Shown here: positions 8,664-16,307 of the stretch, piece by piece
Position numbering within the stretch: position 1 is the stretch's first letter
How the letters are laid out: every line of letters starts with the position of its first letter
Assembly: GCF_020097135.1 (NCBI RefSeq)
Contig: NZ_CP083608.1
Span: 124,001 to 188,000, forward strand
Direction of reading: 5' to 3'
Origin: Macrococcus armenti
GTDB lineage: Bacteria > Bacillota > Bacilli > Staphylococcales > Staphylococcaceae
Length of the DNA stretch: 64,000 bases
Made by a program: the position numbers and the translations under genes
Notes under the pieces: model-generated
What the model was told of the DNA's origin: nothing
What the model saw: the letters and a program-made list of their open reading frames with translations, nothing else
Database searches by the model: none

Positions 8664-8690
8664 AATAAAACCCCAGCATATATGCTGGGG
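8664..8690 (-). terminator. Rho-independent terminator of the hemerythrin gene
   Basis: Perfect 20-base palindrome at 8671-8690 (CCCCAGCATA arm) followed on the minus strand by TTTTATT. It lies seven bases after the stop of the hemerythrin gene. Confidence 0.8.
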
Positions 8691-8696
8691 GTATAT

Positions 8697-9113
8697 TTAT
8701 TGTAATAATAATCTTTCTTCGTCACGTGAATGAATTTCGTTCACGATAATGATACTTCTGAAGCTATCAAATATATTAGTTGAGAAACCTTCTTCGATTT
8801 GATGTTTTACTTGTTTGATAATTTGACGCATTATGTCATGATCGCGTTTAAGTTGTGTTACAGCGTCAGCCTTTTCAGGGTGATCCGCAACAACTTCACT
8901 ATAAAAGCCATTCTCTTCTTCTTCCGCATCTGCATGACTAATGATGCGAGATTCAAAGAAGTCAACGATAGCGAGTACTTCCTGCTTTAAAGTTGCTTCA
9001 TCATAGTCTTTATAGTTCATGATTAAGTCATCTGTCATTTGAACAGCAAGTGCGAGTCCTGTGTCGTGAATTTGTTTATGTGCATGTAACTGTTTTAACG
9101 ATGGTCCTGTCAT
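8697..9113 (-). CDS. Hemerythrin HHE domain protein
   Basis: 138-residue four-helix protein with the spaced metal ligands of the HHE family: H16 in KQIHDTG, H60 and following acidic residues in SHADAEEEE, H92 in KRDHDIM, and a C-terminal NEIHSRDEERLL. Such cytosolic proteins carry a di-iron site that binds O2 or NO. Role unknown; it may act in oxygen, NO or iron stress. It is followed by its own terminator. A second, longer HHE protein lies at 26553 in the nitrate cluster. Confidence 0.83.
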   Translation of the reverse strand: MTGPSLKQLHAHKQIHDTGLALAVQMTDDLIMNYKDYDEATLKQEVLAIVDFFESRIISHADAEEEENGFYSEVVADHPEKADAVTQLKRDHDIMRQIIKQVKHQIEEGFSTNIFDSFRSIIIVNEIHSRDEERLLLQ

Positions 9114-9159
9114 AGTATCATCTCCATATCATTTGTTGCTTATAGGATATCATATTTTG

Positions 9160-9948
9160 TTATGAATGACTTCTTTTGTTCTGTCTTGCACTCGTAATAA
9201 AACCGATTGCTAATATTGAAAGTAGTACAGTCCAGAAAATTAACTGCCATACTGGTGAATGTGGGAATTCATGTGGTAATACGTGTATCGAATCATGAGC
9301 GAGTACGAGTACGACAAGTTTCACACCAATCCATCCAACAATTGCAAATGCAGCTGCCTCAAGTCCAGGATATTTCTCCAGTAATTTGATGAAGTATGTT
9401 GCAGCAAATCGCATTAATACAACACCTAACATTCCTCCAGTAAACATTACTGCAAATTGTCCTGCATTAAGTCCCATAAAGTCCGGTCCTACATGTGGTA
9501 ATGTAACAGCAATTGCGATTGCTGCAAGCATTGAGTCGATTGCAAAAGCTATGTCTGCAAATTCAACTTTCAGTACAGTCATCCAGAAGCCGCTACCTTT
9601 TGTTTCGTTGCCTTCTTCTTCCGCAATATTCGGTACGGACGGGTCATCGGCATGATTTTTATTCTTGAAGTATGTGTATAAACTTTTAGCGGACATAAAC
9701 AGTAAGTATGCTGCACCAGCTGCTTGTATCCACCAGTACTTTGCAAGTACTGTAATAAAGAATAATGCAATTAATCTAAACACAAATGCACCAACTAAAC
9801 CATAAAATAAAGCTTTCTTTCTTTGTTCTTCTGGCAAATGTTTTACCATAACTGCCATAACGATTGCATTATCTGCAGCAAGTAACCCTTCTAATAATAC
9901 TAATACGACGATTACCCATGCATATGCTAATAAAATACTTGGATCCAT
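9160..9948 (-). CDS. TerC family membrane protein, probable Mn2+ exporter
   Basis: 262-residue membrane protein with about seven hydrophobic helices and the TerC acidic motif EGLLAADNAIVMA near residue 20, plus a second ADIAFAIDSMLAA motif in the middle, both typical metal-site sequences. TerC proteins of this type export manganese or supply it to secreted enzymes in Bacillus (MeeF/MeeY). The yybP-ykoY riboswitch in its leader supports a manganese role. The ATG at 9948 follows AAGGAG by seven bases; upstream codons lie within the riboswitch terminator. Confidence 0.88.
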   Translation of the reverse strand: MDPSILLAYAWVIVVLVLLEGLLAADNAIVMAVMVKHLPEEQRKKALFYGLVGAFVFRLIALFFITVLAKYWWIQAAGAAYLLFMSAKSLYTYFKNKNHADDPSVPNIAEEEGNETKGSGFWMTVLKVEFADIAFAIDSMLAAIAIAVTLPHVGPDFMGLNAGQFAVMFTGGMLGVVLMRFAATYFIKLLEKYPGLEAAAFAIVGWIGVKLVVLVLAHDSIHVLPHEFPHSPVWQLIFWTVLLSILAIGFITSARQNKRSHS

Positions 9949-9967
9949 ATGTTCACTCCTTAAATTT

Positions 9968-10107
9968 TGAATATAAAAAGACCCATGCCAAAAAAGTATT
10001 GGCAAAGGTCTCGCTGAATGTAAATTCTTATAACGCCGGAAGTGAACACTTCGTAATGACGACATTATAATCGGGTTGCCCCTTAGCTACTCCCCTTCGA
10101 CATAAGT
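9968..10107 (-). promoter_or_regulatory. yybP-ykoY (Mn2+) riboswitch with terminator
   Basis: On the minus strand the leader contains the family hallmarks AAGGGGAGUAGC, a GGGGCAACC segment, paired CGUCAUUACG and GCGAGACCUUUGCC, and then a hairpin made by AGACCUUUGCCAA with UUGGCAUGGGUCU before a U run. In known examples Mn2+ binding prevents the terminator from forming and turns on TerC or P-type exporters. It lies directly upstream of the TerC gene. Confidence 0.88.
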
Positions 10108-10180
10108 CTTAGGATATTCGATTGATTTGTTACAACTATAACATATATTATTTTGTTTGACTATGGTAAAGAATTGGAAA

Positions 10181-10786
10181 TTATCTTTTACGTTTATATA
10201 AATAGATAATACCAGCGATTAAAAGGATAACGATAATCATATAAAATACGTTTGAATACATATCGAAATAATAGAGTACTTTTTCCCAATTCTGTCCAAG
10301 AGCCATACCTAAATAAATGAGCACAGCGTTCCATATAATTGTCCCGATTGTTGTATAAATGATAAACGGAACAAGTGCCATCTGACTAAGTCCAGCAGGT
10401 ATCGATATTAAACTTCTGATTAAAGGGACGAAGCGGCATAGGAAAACAGCGGTATAGCCATACTTGTTAAACCATTTGTTTGCTTTATGAATATCATCGA
10501 TCTCCAGACGAAGGATAAAGCCATACTTATCAATAATTTTCTCAATTCTACGAAGGCCAAGTATATGTCCCAGGTAATATAGTATAATTGCACCACTCAC
10601 TGCCCCAAGTGTTGAAGCAGTGAGCATACCGATAAAAGAAAGTTTTGGAGACTGGTCAACCATAAACCCACCAAAAGTTAATATAATTTCGGATGGGATA
10701 GGTGGAAATACGTTTTCAAGTAATATGAGTAAGAATACGCCTAAGTAACCGAACTGTTCCATGACGTGCATAATCCATTGCTGCAT
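10181..10786 (-). CDS. DedA family membrane protein
   Basis: 201-residue integral membrane protein. Family features seen: ENVFPPIPSEIILTFGGF near the N-terminus, FNKYGYTAVFLCRFVPLIRSLISIPAG in the middle (the conserved F/YGxxxxxxxRFxPxxR/SxxxxxAG block) and a WNAVLIYLGMALGQNW segment. DedA proteins are undecaprenyl-phosphate or phospholipid flippases in several bacteria; which one applies here is not shown. The ATG at 10786 follows GGAGG by five bases. No partner gene is adjacent. Confidence 0.88.
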   Translation of the reverse strand: MQQWIMHVMEQFGYLGVFLLILLENVFPPIPSEIILTFGGFMVDQSPKLSFIGMLTASTLGAVSGAIILYYLGHILGLRRIEKIIDKYGFILRLEIDDIHKANKWFNKYGYTAVFLCRFVPLIRSLISIPAGLSQMALVPFIIYTTIGTIIWNAVLIYLGMALGQNWEKVLYYFDMYSNVFYMIIVILLIAGIIYLYKRKR

Positions 10787-10916
10787 AATATCCTCCAAAT
10801 AAATTGTATAATGTAAATATAACAATATTATTTAAGAAAATGAAATTATTACATCGATGAAAGGGTATATTTAAAATAACAAATAAGTGAGTATTTTATA
10901 ATAATAGGAGGCTGTT

Positions 10917-11252
10917 ATGGCAAAATTTCGAGAAATTTCAAATGAGGAATTATTCCCAACAGAAAAACAAGGTCCAACAATTGAGGGAATCGTGCTCTTT
11001 AAAACAGAAGCGGGTATCAGTGAGTTACAAGGTGCATATATTGCAACGAGCGAGCGTTTATTCATGAATATAGATATGGGTGAACGCGTGTATGAAAGAG
11101 TTGTTGGTATGCATGAAATTCACAGTATTGAACATAAGGCGGATGAACTGACAATGACATTTGATATTGGACCGATTACAATGGTGAATGTGAATGAAGA
11201 AAGTTTAAATAAATTTGTTGTTTTTATAGAGCGATATAAAGCGAGTAATTAG
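10917..11252 (+). CDS. Conserved hypothetical protein, PH-like
   Basis: 111-residue soluble protein with a ribosome site AGGAGG six bases before the ATG. The pattern of short beta strands (GIVLFKTEAGI, GAYIATSERLFMNID, DELTMTFDIGPITMVNV) followed by one C-terminal helix resembles bacterial PH-like domains, but the match is only by eye. No known motif or catalytic residue. It stands alone between DedA and the FemAB-like gene. Function unknown. Confidence 0.75.
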   Translation: MAKFREISNEELFPTEKQGPTIEGIVLFKTEAGISELQGAYIATSERLFMNIDMGERVYERVVGMHEIHSIEHKADELTMTFDIGPITMVNVNEESLNKFVVFIERYKASN

Positions 11253-11337
11253 CATAATACATTAGGATATTTCTGTTAAATTTAATAATGCAGTGTTATA
11301 TTAATAGTTAGAAAATTAGATAGAAGGGAATAGTACA

Positions 11338-12576
11338 ATGAAATTTTGTGAATTACAACCGAGTGAATTTGAGTCCTTTGTAAATGAAAATTTTAGTCAT
11401 TATACACAATCTAGAATTCATTTTGATTATAAGCATGAACATGACGAACCTGTATATTTAGTAGGTGTTAAAGAAGGAGATGAGGTATTAGCCGCATGTC
11501 TGTTAAATAGCGCACCTGCCTTTAAGTTCTTTAATTACTTTTATTCGCACCGTGGACCGGTAATGGATTATAACAATAAAGTACTTGTAGATTTATTTTA
11601 CACGGAGTTAAAACAGTATTTAAAGGCGCGTAACGGCTTATTTGCACTCGTAGATCCTCATATCGTTATGAATTATAGAGATAGCGATGGTAACATCACA
11701 GAGGAAAAGGATGTCAAAGGCTTTATCGAACAACTGCAAGGGTTAGGGTATAAGCATAGAGGCTTTCCTGTAGGTTATTCGAATGATTCACAAGCGCGTT
11801 TCTTATCCGTACTGAATATTGAGGATAAATCAGAAGATGAACTGCTTAAAGAAATGGAGTATAAAACGCGAAGAAACATTAATAAAACGTATGAAATGGG
11901 TGTCCGTCTAAGAGATTTATCGATAGATGAGACGGATAAATTCTTCGAGTTGTTTAAAATGGCTGAAGATAAGCATGGCTTTTCATTCAGAGATTTTGAT
12001 TACTTTGTTAAGATGCAGCAAATTTATAAAGACCAGTGCAGATTAGTATTAAGTTATATTGACCTTGATGAGCATCTGGATATATTGAGAAATGCATTAA
12101 ATCAAAAAGAAGAAGAATATAATAAAGAAAAATTGAAATTAGACGAAAACCCTGACTTCAGAAAGCTGCGCAATAAAGTGGAGCAGCTGGAAAAAACAGT
12201 AGATAAAGATAAGAAAAAGATTAAAGAGATTGAAGCATTAAGACAGTCTGATGGTAAGATTCTTCATTTAGCAAGTGCATTATACATTCATAATGAACAT
12301 GAGTTATATTACTTATCTAGTGGTTCTAACCCGAAGTATAATCAGTTTATGGGACCTTACAACATGATGTTTGAAATGATTAAATATGCGAAAAACTTAA
12401 ATTTAAAAACATATAATTTCTACGGTGTAACAGGTGTATTTACTGAAGACGCTGAAGACTATGGTGTACTTAAGTTTAAGAAAGGCTTCAATGCACATGT
12501 TGAAGAATATATTGGAGACTTTATTTTACCGCTCAGTCCATTTTATAAATTATACGAATTAAAACAGAAGTTATAA
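11338..12576 (+). CDS. FemA/FemB-family aminoacyltransferase
   Basis: 412-residue cytosolic enzyme of the Fem/FmhA family, which adds amino acids from aminoacyl-tRNA to the peptidoglycan interpeptide bridge. The two GNAT-like halves are visible, with YSHRGPVMDY near residue 60, KTRRNINKTYEMGVRLR near 180, a coiled-coil arm at about 240-300 (NQKEEEYNKEKLKL onward) and the C-terminal YNFYGVTGVFTEDAEDYGV block. The end resembles FemB more than FemA, but it stands as a single gene rather than a femAB pair, so FmhA or another paralogue is equally possible. RBS GAAGGGA upstream; a terminator follows. Confidence 0.85.
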   Translation: MKFCELQPSEFESFVNENFSHYTQSRIHFDYKHEHDEPVYLVGVKEGDEVLAACLLNSAPAFKFFNYFYSHRGPVMDYNNKVLVDLFYTELKQYLKARNGLFALVDPHIVMNYRDSDGNITEEKDVKGFIEQLQGLGYKHRGFPVGYSNDSQARFLSVLNIEDKSEDELLKEMEYKTRRNINKTYEMGVRLRDLSIDETDKFFELFKMAEDKHGFSFRDFDYFVKMQQIYKDQCRLVLSYIDLDEHLDILRNALNQKEEEYNKEKLKLDENPDFRKLRNKVEQLEKTVDKDKKKIKEIEALRQSDGKILHLASALYIHNEHELYYLSSGSNPKYNQFMGPYNMMFEMIKYAKNLNLKTYNFYGVTGVFTEDAEDYGVLKFKKGFNAHVEEYIGDFILPLSPFYKLYELKQKL

Positions 12577-12614
12577 AAAATAAGCCGATACTTTAAAAGT
12601 ATCGGCTTATTTTT
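12577..12614. terminator. Bidirectional terminator between fem-like gene and deoD
   Basis: Eighteen-bp near-perfect inverted repeat (AAAATAAGCCGATACTTT and its complement) with A and T runs at both ends, between two converging genes. Confidence 0.9.
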
Positions 12615-12626
12615 ATCAGTTTTATA

Positions 12627-13343
12627 TTATTCTATGATTTCTAAAGCGATTTCCATCATTTTAGTGAATGATGTTTGACGCTCTTCAGGAGTTGTTTCTT
12701 CGTGTGTTAATAAGTGATCACTTACAGTGAAGATACCAAGTGCACGAACATCTTCACCTGCGTAAGCTGCATTCATGTATAATCCTGCAGATTCCATTTC
12801 TACTGCCAAAATACCCATTGAACGCCATTTATCAGTCGCTTCTTTATTTGCATTGTAGAAGATATCCGATGATAATACGTTACCAACATGACTTACAGCG
12901 CCTTTTTCATCAGCTAACTGTTTCGCACGTGATAGTAAGTCGAAGTTTGCGATAGGGGCAAAGTGACCTGGTAAACCATATTGTGCAACGTAGTTAGAGT
13001 CAGTTGAAGCACCTTGAGCGATAATAATATCATACACGTTAATATCTTCCTGCATAGCGCCACAAGAACCAACGCGAATTAAGTTTTTCACACCGAACGT
13101 ATGAATGAGTTCATATGAGTAAATACCGATTGATGGGATACCCATTCCAGTACCCATAACTGAAATACGCTTACCTTTATAAGTACCAGTATACCCAAAC
13201 ATGTTACGTACTTCGTTGAATTGAACAACATCTTCTAAGAAAGTATCTGCAATAAACTTAGCACGAAGTGGATCTCCAGGTAACAGAATAGTTTCTGCAA
13301 TTGGATTATTTTCTGGTTTAATATGTGGTGTTGATTTAGACAT
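12627..13343 (-). CDS. deoD: Purine nucleoside phosphorylase DeoD
   Basis: Hexameric-type purine nucleoside phosphorylase, 238 residues, which splits purine (deoxy)nucleosides with phosphate for salvage. Family signatures are visible: [13 protein letters not shown] near residue 20, [18 protein letters not shown], the RVGSCGA phosphate loop, [11 protein letters not shown], and the catalytic aspartate in [10 protein letters not shown]. The ATG is preceded by AAAGGAGAC. It stands alone; a nucleoside transporter of the NupC type is at 48363. Confidence 0.95.
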   Translation of the reverse strand: MSKSTPHIKPENNPIAETILLPGDPLRAKFIADTFLEDVVQFNEVRNMFGYTGTYKGKRISVMGTGMGIPSIGIYSYELIHTFGVKNLIRVGSCGAMQEDINVYDIIIAQGASTDSNYVAQYGLPGHFAPIANFDLLSRAKQLADEKGAVSHVGNVLSSDIFYNANKEATDKWRSMGILAVEMESAGLYMNAAYAGEDVRALGIFTVSDHLLTHEETTPEERQTSFTKMMEIALEIIE

Positions 13344-13448
13344 AATGTAGTCTCCTTTAAGTTTATATTTGATTAACTTCAGTCTACCTCACAATATAGC
13401 CATCTTTCAAGCAAAGCTATGAGAAATACATAAGAATTGTAAAAATTA

Positions 13449-14126
13449 CTATTTCCTAAGCACTTGTGTTGCAATCATCATTACAAATGACATCGTAATC
13501 ATAATGAAAACCCATGCATATGCATAATCCATATGATTATTTTCAATTGCAACATATATAGCAGTCGGCATCGTTTCAGTAATACCAGGTATGTTACCAG
13601 CAAATATAAGGGTCGCACCAAACTCTCCGATTGCACGTGCGAATGATAATAGAATACCGGTTAATATCGCCGCTTTAGAAAGCGGAAGTGTGATGCGTGT
13701 AAACATGCGAATGCGACTTGCACCATCAATTTGTGCAACATGATAGAGTGATGATGGAATTTGTTCGATACCAATCTTTAGAGATTGATACATTAACGGT
13801 AAGGCAACGAGTGTTGAAGCGGTAATCGCTGCATAAATTGTAAATATAATAGGCTGGTGAAAAACAGCTGTAATGACCTTCCCGGCAAAACTTTCTTTGC
13901 CGAACGTAATGAGTAGAATAAAGCCAACAACAGTAGGTGGCAGCACCATCGGCATCATAATAATTGCTTCAAGAATCGTTTTACCTCTGAAATATTTCCC
14001 GGACAATAAAAAGTGTAATATAAGCGCGAGTATAAAGCTCAGCAATGTAGCGCTTATCGCAACTTTTAACGATATGACAATCGGTGATATGAAGTTTTCG
14101 TCTGTCAGTAAGTGCGCTAAAGTCAT
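13449..14126 (-). CDS. modB: Molybdate ABC transporter permease ModB, without neighbours modA/modC
   Basis: 225-residue inner-membrane permease with about five hydrophobic helices and the cytoplasmic EAA-type loop QIDGASRIRMFTRITLP near residue 140. The sequence LILLITFGKESFAG and the C-terminal AYAWVFIMITMSF are typical of ModB. Molybdate uptake would feed the cofactor pathway encoded at 28386-34413. Neither a molybdate-binding protein nor a ModC ATPase lies next to it or elsewhere in the window, which is unusual because the three are normally one operon. Alternatively it serves tungstate or sulfate. It follows the EamA gene by 31 bases on the same strand. Confidence 0.85.
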   Translation of the reverse strand: MTLAHLLTDENFISPIVISLKVAISATLLSFILALILHFLLSGKYFRGKTILEAIIMMPMVLPPTVVGFILLITFGKESFAGKVITAVFHQPIIFTIYAAITASTLVALPLMYQSLKIGIEQIPSSLYHVAQIDGASRIRMFTRITLPLSKAAILTGILLSFARAIGEFGATLIFAGNIPGITETMPTAIYVAIENNHMDYAYAWVFIMITMSFVMMIATQVLRK

Positions 14127-14157
14127 ATGTATCCCTGCTTTTATAGTATTGATATCA

Positions 14158-15126
14158 TTATATCTTAAAGATTGAAGATAAGCATTTAAATAAAAAGAGA
14201 GATAATAATATATCTCTCAAACTATGATGTCTTTTTTTTTTTGAATTCATCATTGATATAAATAGGACAACGCCGAGAATAATCATCATCCCGATAACTT
14301 GAATAAAATCAAATGGCTGCTTTAACCATATAATACTTAAAATCACAGCAGTTAGTGGTTCGATACATCCAAGCAGTGCTGTAAGCTGTGGATCGATAAA
14401 TTTTACGCTGAGTAAATACAGGAAGAACGCTAAAGCGGTACCTACGATGATAACAAAAGCAAGGTACATAACAGCAGTGCCTCCCATTGAAAAAGGATTG
14501 ATATGCCAATGACGGTTAAACACGCTGATGAAAATTCCTGCAAACAACATTGCCCATCCGATAATGACAAGGGGCTTATGATGAATGAATAGTCTTCCGG
14601 CATACATCGTATAAAATGCAGCAGCTACAGCGCTGAGTAATCCCCATATAATGGCTGCAGGTGCAACTACAACATTATTAATATTGCCGCTTGTTAATAG
14701 TAGAAAAGTACCGAAAGTTGAAGCAGCTATTATGATAAAGTCAATGACTCTGAAACTTGTTTTACGTGTAACAAGTAGAAATATAAGAATGACAATCGGT
14801 GCTAAATATTGCAGTAATGTAGCTACAGCAGCGTTACCTGCTTCTATTGATGCGAGAAATGTATACTGCACAGCCAGCATACCGAATATCGAATAGATGA
14901 TTAGGTGAACCATCGTGTAACGATCTTTAAACACGTGGAATATCGGCTGATTTCTTATTAAAGCAAGAAGTAATAAGAATATGCCGCTAAAAAATAATCG
15001 TACAGTAATAAACCAATCCAGTGGCAGATTGAATGTCTGAAACATTTGCTGAGATACTGTTCCACCGATTCCCCAGAACATTGCGCCTAATGTTACAAGG
15101 ATAATGCCTTTAGTTGTGTTACTCAT
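14158..15126 (-). CDS. EamA/DMT family transporter, C-terminus shifted at an A11 tract
   Basis: 322-residue membrane protein with two EamA repeats (ten hydrophobic helices), SNTTKGIILVTLGAMFWGIG at the start and GCIEPLTAVILSIIWL in the second repeat. Such proteins export metabolites; the substrate is unknown. The coding strand has eleven A at 14242-14232, after which the frame runs on for about 23 residues through a terminator hairpin to 14158. One more A would end the protein at a TAG at 14224-14222, before the hairpin and at normal length. The current C-terminus is therefore probably a frameshift product (natural slippage or a sequence error). Confidence 0.83.
   Translation of the reverse strand: MSNTTKGIILVTLGAMFWGIGGTVSQQMFQTFNLPLDWFITVRLFFSGIFLLLLALIRNQPIFHVFKDRYTMVHLIIYSIFGMLAVQYTFLASIEAGNAAVATLLQYLAPIVILIFLLVTRKTSFRVIDFIIIAASTFGTFLLLTSGNINNVVVAPAAIIWGLLSAVAAAFYTMYAGRLFIHHKPLVIIGWAMLFAGIFISVFNRHWHINPFSMGGTAVMYLAFVIIVGTALAFFLYLLSVKFIDPQLTALLGCIEPLTAVILSIIWLKQPFDFIQVIGMMIILGVVLFISMMNSKKKRHHSLRDILLSLFLFKCLSSIFKI
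14191..14218 (-). terminator. Terminator hairpin inside the 3' end of the EamA frame
   Basis: Eight-bp stem (GAGAGATA at 14218-14211 with 14204-14197) followed on the minus strand by TTTTTATTT. It lies just after the TAG that would be used if the A11 tract had one more A. Confidence 0.7.
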
Positions 15127-15251
15127 GTCGTATACCCCTTATAAAGCGTATTATTAAAGATTATAGAGATTGTATATGCGAATTTCAATGTTATAACGCT
15201 TAAAAAAATATATTGCTTTTATAGCATGTACTTTATATAATTGGTTGGTAA

Positions 15252-15266
15252 TGATAATCAATATCA
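15252..15266. promoter_or_regulatory. Fur box before fhuD
   Basis: TGATAATCAATATCA, a 7-1-7 inverted repeat with one mismatch to the consensus TGATAATCATTATCA, 16 bases before the fhuD start. It predicts iron-dependent repression by Fur. Confidence 0.85.
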
Positions 15267-15282
15267 ATTGGAGGAAGAATGA

Positions 15283-16194
15283 ATGAAGAAATTGCTCATG
15301 TTAATTGTTGCATGTATCGTAGTGCTTGCAGCATGTGGTAGTAAAGAAACAAAAACAGAGCGTACAGATGCGCAAGTTGAATTTAAAACAGATAGCGGTA
15401 AAACAATCAAGATTCCTAAAGCACCGAAGCGAATCGTTGTAATGGGTGCGAGTTATGCAGGGAATTTAATTGATTTAGGAGTAACTCCAGTTGGTGCAGA
15501 TCAATATGCGTTCCAATCTGATATTTTAAAACCTAAGTTAAAAGGTGTAGAACAATTAAATCCTGGCGATATCGAGAAGATTGCGAAATTAAAACCAGAC
15601 TTAATTATTTCTTTTGATACAGATAAAGATAACAAGAAATATGAGAAAATAGCGCCGACAATTCCTTTCACATATACAAAACACGGTTATTTAGAAGTAC
15701 ACGAATTACTAGGTAAAATTGTAGGTAAAGAAAAAGAGGCAAAAGCTTTTGTCGATAAGTGGCATGAAGAAACGAAAAAAGATGGAGAAGAAATTAAGAA
15801 ACATCTTGGTGCTGACAAAACATATTCTATCTTCCAGTTCTTCCAGAAAGAAATTTATGTATACGGAGATAATTGGGGACGTGGTTCAGAGATTATTTAT
15901 CAGGCATTCGGTTTAAAGATGCAGGATAAAATCGTAAAAGATGTTAAACCAACAGGCTGGAAGAAAGTGTCTTCTGAAAGCTTAGGCCAATATGCAGGTG
16001 ATGTTGTACTTGTATCTAGTGATTCAGGTGCAGTCAGCAACACGGTAACAGAATCAAGCTTATGGAAAAACATGGACGCAGTTAAAAATAATCGTCTCGT
16101 AGAATATGATGCGGAGGATTTCTGGTTTAACGATCCAATCTCGTTAGAACATCAGAGAAAAGTATTAAAAGAGAAGTTAATGAACTTAAAATAA
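15283..16194 (+). CDS. fhuD: Hydroxamate siderophore-binding lipoprotein FhuD
   Basis: 303-residue lipoprotein: the signal peptide ends in the lipobox LAAC at about residues 15-18, so it is anchored outside the membrane. The rest is a class III binding protein close to FhuD2 of Staphylococcus aureus, with IPKAPKRIVV, EKIAKLKPDLII, LLGKIVGKE and YGDNWGRGSE, which holds the Trp and Arg that contact ferric hydroxamates, and a final FWFNDPISLEHQR. It has no permease next to it; the fhuCBG genes at 54597-57407 are the likely partners. A Fur box sits in the promoter. RBS GGAGGAAG. Confidence 0.9.
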   Translation: MKKLLMLIVACIVVLAACGSKETKTERTDAQVEFKTDSGKTIKIPKAPKRIVVMGASYAGNLIDLGVTPVGADQYAFQSDILKPKLKGVEQLNPGDIEKIAKLKPDLIISFDTDKDNKKYEKIAPTIPFTYTKHGYLEVHELLGKIVGKEKEAKAFVDKWHEETKKDGEEIKKHLGADKTYSIFQFFQKEIYVYGDNWGRGSEIIYQAFGLKMQDKIVKDVKPTGWKKVSSESLGQYAGDVVLVSSDSGAVSNTVTESSLWKNMDAVKNNRLVEYDAEDFWFNDPISLEHQRKVLKEKLMNLK

Positions 16195-16195
16195 T

Positions 16196-16226
16196 GATAA
16201 CGGCTGGATATTCCGGCCGTTATTTT
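16196..16226 (+). terminator. Rho-independent terminator of fhuD
   Basis: Stem of about nine bp (AACGGCTGG with CCGGCCGTT, one wobble) and a short T-rich tail, directly after the fhuD stop. Confidence 0.75.
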
Positions 16227-16233
16227 ACCTTAA

Positions 16234-16264
16234 TTGTCAACTTTATATTTTAAACAGTTGACGA
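16234..16264. promoter_or_regulatory. BirA operator before bioY
   Basis: TTGTCAAC, 15 bases, GTTGAC: the same arm spacing as the Gram-positive BirA operator (TGTTAAC-N15-GTTAACA) with one symmetric T-to-C change in each arm. Its place 45 bases before bioY fits control by biotin through BirA. Confidence 0.75.
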
Positions 16265-16307
16265 TTGTTGTAAAATAAATTTATTCTGTTGAAAAGAGGT
16301 AAAAGAA

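Noticed and set aside
4134-8690. Genomic island with mobile-element ends
   Set aside because: No transposase, integrase, direct-repeat ends or tRNA was found, so only an accessory pocket is claimed.
9207-9770. Several small frames opposite or within the TerC gene
   Set aside because: They overlap a conserved membrane protein and have no support of their own.
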